From Hespellia stercorisuis DSM 15480 (lineage in GTDB: Bacteria > Bacillota > Clostridia > Lachnospirales > Lachnospiraceae): DNA of 44,005 nt. The notes under the pieces are model-generated. The model was not told where the DNA came from, made no database searches, and saw only the letters and a program-made list of their open reading frames with translations. The translations under genes and the position numbers were made by a program. The stretch spans positions 1 through 44,005 of the forward strand of contig NZ_FQZY01000034.1 in NCBI RefSeq assembly GCF_900142165.1, given 5' to 3'. Of this stretch, positions 43,666-44,005 are shown piece after piece. How positions within the stretch are numbered: the stretch's first letter is position 1; each line of letters starts with the position of its first letter.

Positions 43666-43676
43666 ATGAAAAAAAT
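43666..43676 (+). pseudogene. first codons of a gene cut by the IS66 end, probably the FGGY kinase
   Basis: ATGAAAAAAAT follows an AGAGGAAA ribosome site at correct spacing and stops at the GTAAC end of the IS element. Joined to base 89 onward it would give Met-Lys-Lys-Asn-Lys-Ile-Ile-Ala-Tyr-Asp-Leu-Gly, a normal FGGY kinase start. The join is inferred, because poly-A at the junction blurs the exact boundary. The upstream stretch 43355-43676 otherwise holds only the promoter and terminator listed. Confidence 0.55.
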
Positions 43677-44005
43677 GTAACTGTTCAGAACTCCATTAGT
43701 TAAAGATGATATCGGAATTCCCTAAAAGGGCTTCTCTGATTGCTGTAAAAGCATTTATTCCATGCTTATGAGCAGTCCCAATATAGCTCATGATTGTAAG
43801 ATATTCCTGTGCGCCTTCCTCACTGCGAAAACATCCTGAGACCTTGGTTTTAACCTTAATCATGCGCAAATCACGTTCCGCAAGGTTATTATCAAACGGA
43901 ACACAGAGATTCTTTATAAATAAGCAGACTGATGCCTTGTAATTCACAAGTCTGTCAATTAGATTTAGTACCTTGGTCTTTTTCTTTCGACCACGCTTTT
44001 TGGTT
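43677..44005 (-). mobile_element. IS66-family element end with transposase (TnpC) C-terminal part
   Basis: The element begins at GTAAC (43677) and carries a minus-strand frame, open to the window edge, of about 100 residues ending at 43696. PFDNNLAERDLRMIKVK and KVSGCFRSEEGAQEYLTIMSYI are hallmarks of the IS66 transposase C-terminal region. The frame is cut by the window end, so it is partial and not necessarily broken. Its first 88 bases match bases 1-88 in reverse complement. Copies of the same element end therefore bound the window in inverted orientation. Confidence 0.9.

Overview
The window looks like chromosomal DNA of a spore-forming Firmicute of the class Clostridia, most likely a Lachnospiraceae gut anaerobe. 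The basis is the gene content (spoIIE, yabP, yabQ, a CotS-like coat kinase), strong AGGAGG ribosome sites, TTGACA/TATAAT promoters with 17-base spacers, and a gene order (hup-rqcP-yabP-yabQ-divIC-spoIIE-tilS-hpt-ftsH) that follows the Bacillus subtilis yab/ftsH region. The family assignment is inference.

Layout. Bases 1-88 and 43677-44005 are the same end of an IS66-family element in opposite orientations, so the window is bounded by two inverted IS66 ends. Bases 89-6393 (+) hold an FGGY sugar kinase that has lost its start codon to the IS, two strongly divergent glycine-dehydrogenase-like subunits and an AcoX-type ATP-NAD kinase-like protein. Bases 6430-11456 (-) hold a polysaccharide deacetylase, a transaldolase/split-transketolase operon and a LacI-type regulator. 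Bases 11534-15345 (-) are recR, ybaB, dnaX and a phosphofructokinase. Bases 15507-18142 (+) are a DUF1015 protein, a probable structured RNA and a SEC-C methionine aminopeptidase. Bases 18220-28822 (-) are a sodium symporter, a cell-wall amidase, GH2 and GH13 glycosidases, ftsH, hpt and tilS. Bases 28881-32200 (-) are the sporulation/division cluster and HU. Bases 32447-41807 (-) are phosphoglucomutase, a CotS-like kinase, cca, a YhaN/YhaO (SbcCD-like) pair and asnS. Bases 42574-43676 (+) hold a cytidylate-kinase-like gene and the promoter, leader and first codons of another gene cut by the second IS66 end.

Reading from the right edge into the left edge restores a complete kinase start (Met-Lys-Lys-Asn-Lys-Ile-Ile) and a one-strand cluster: cytidylate-kinase-like, FGGY kinase, GcvPA-like, GcvPB-like, AcoX-like. 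This cluster is the best candidate for an undescribed pathway. The PLP enzyme pair keeps its lysine but has lost several signature motifs of glycine decarboxylase, and no gcvT, gcvH or lpd is present.

The window is also rich in unusual repeats: four copies of a long palindrome with compensatory base changes, a duplicated palindrome-dense block inserted in frame in tilS, eight 13-base tandem units before the symporter gene, and low-complexity insertions in several otherwise ordinary proteins. No tRNA, rRNA or CRISPR was seen.
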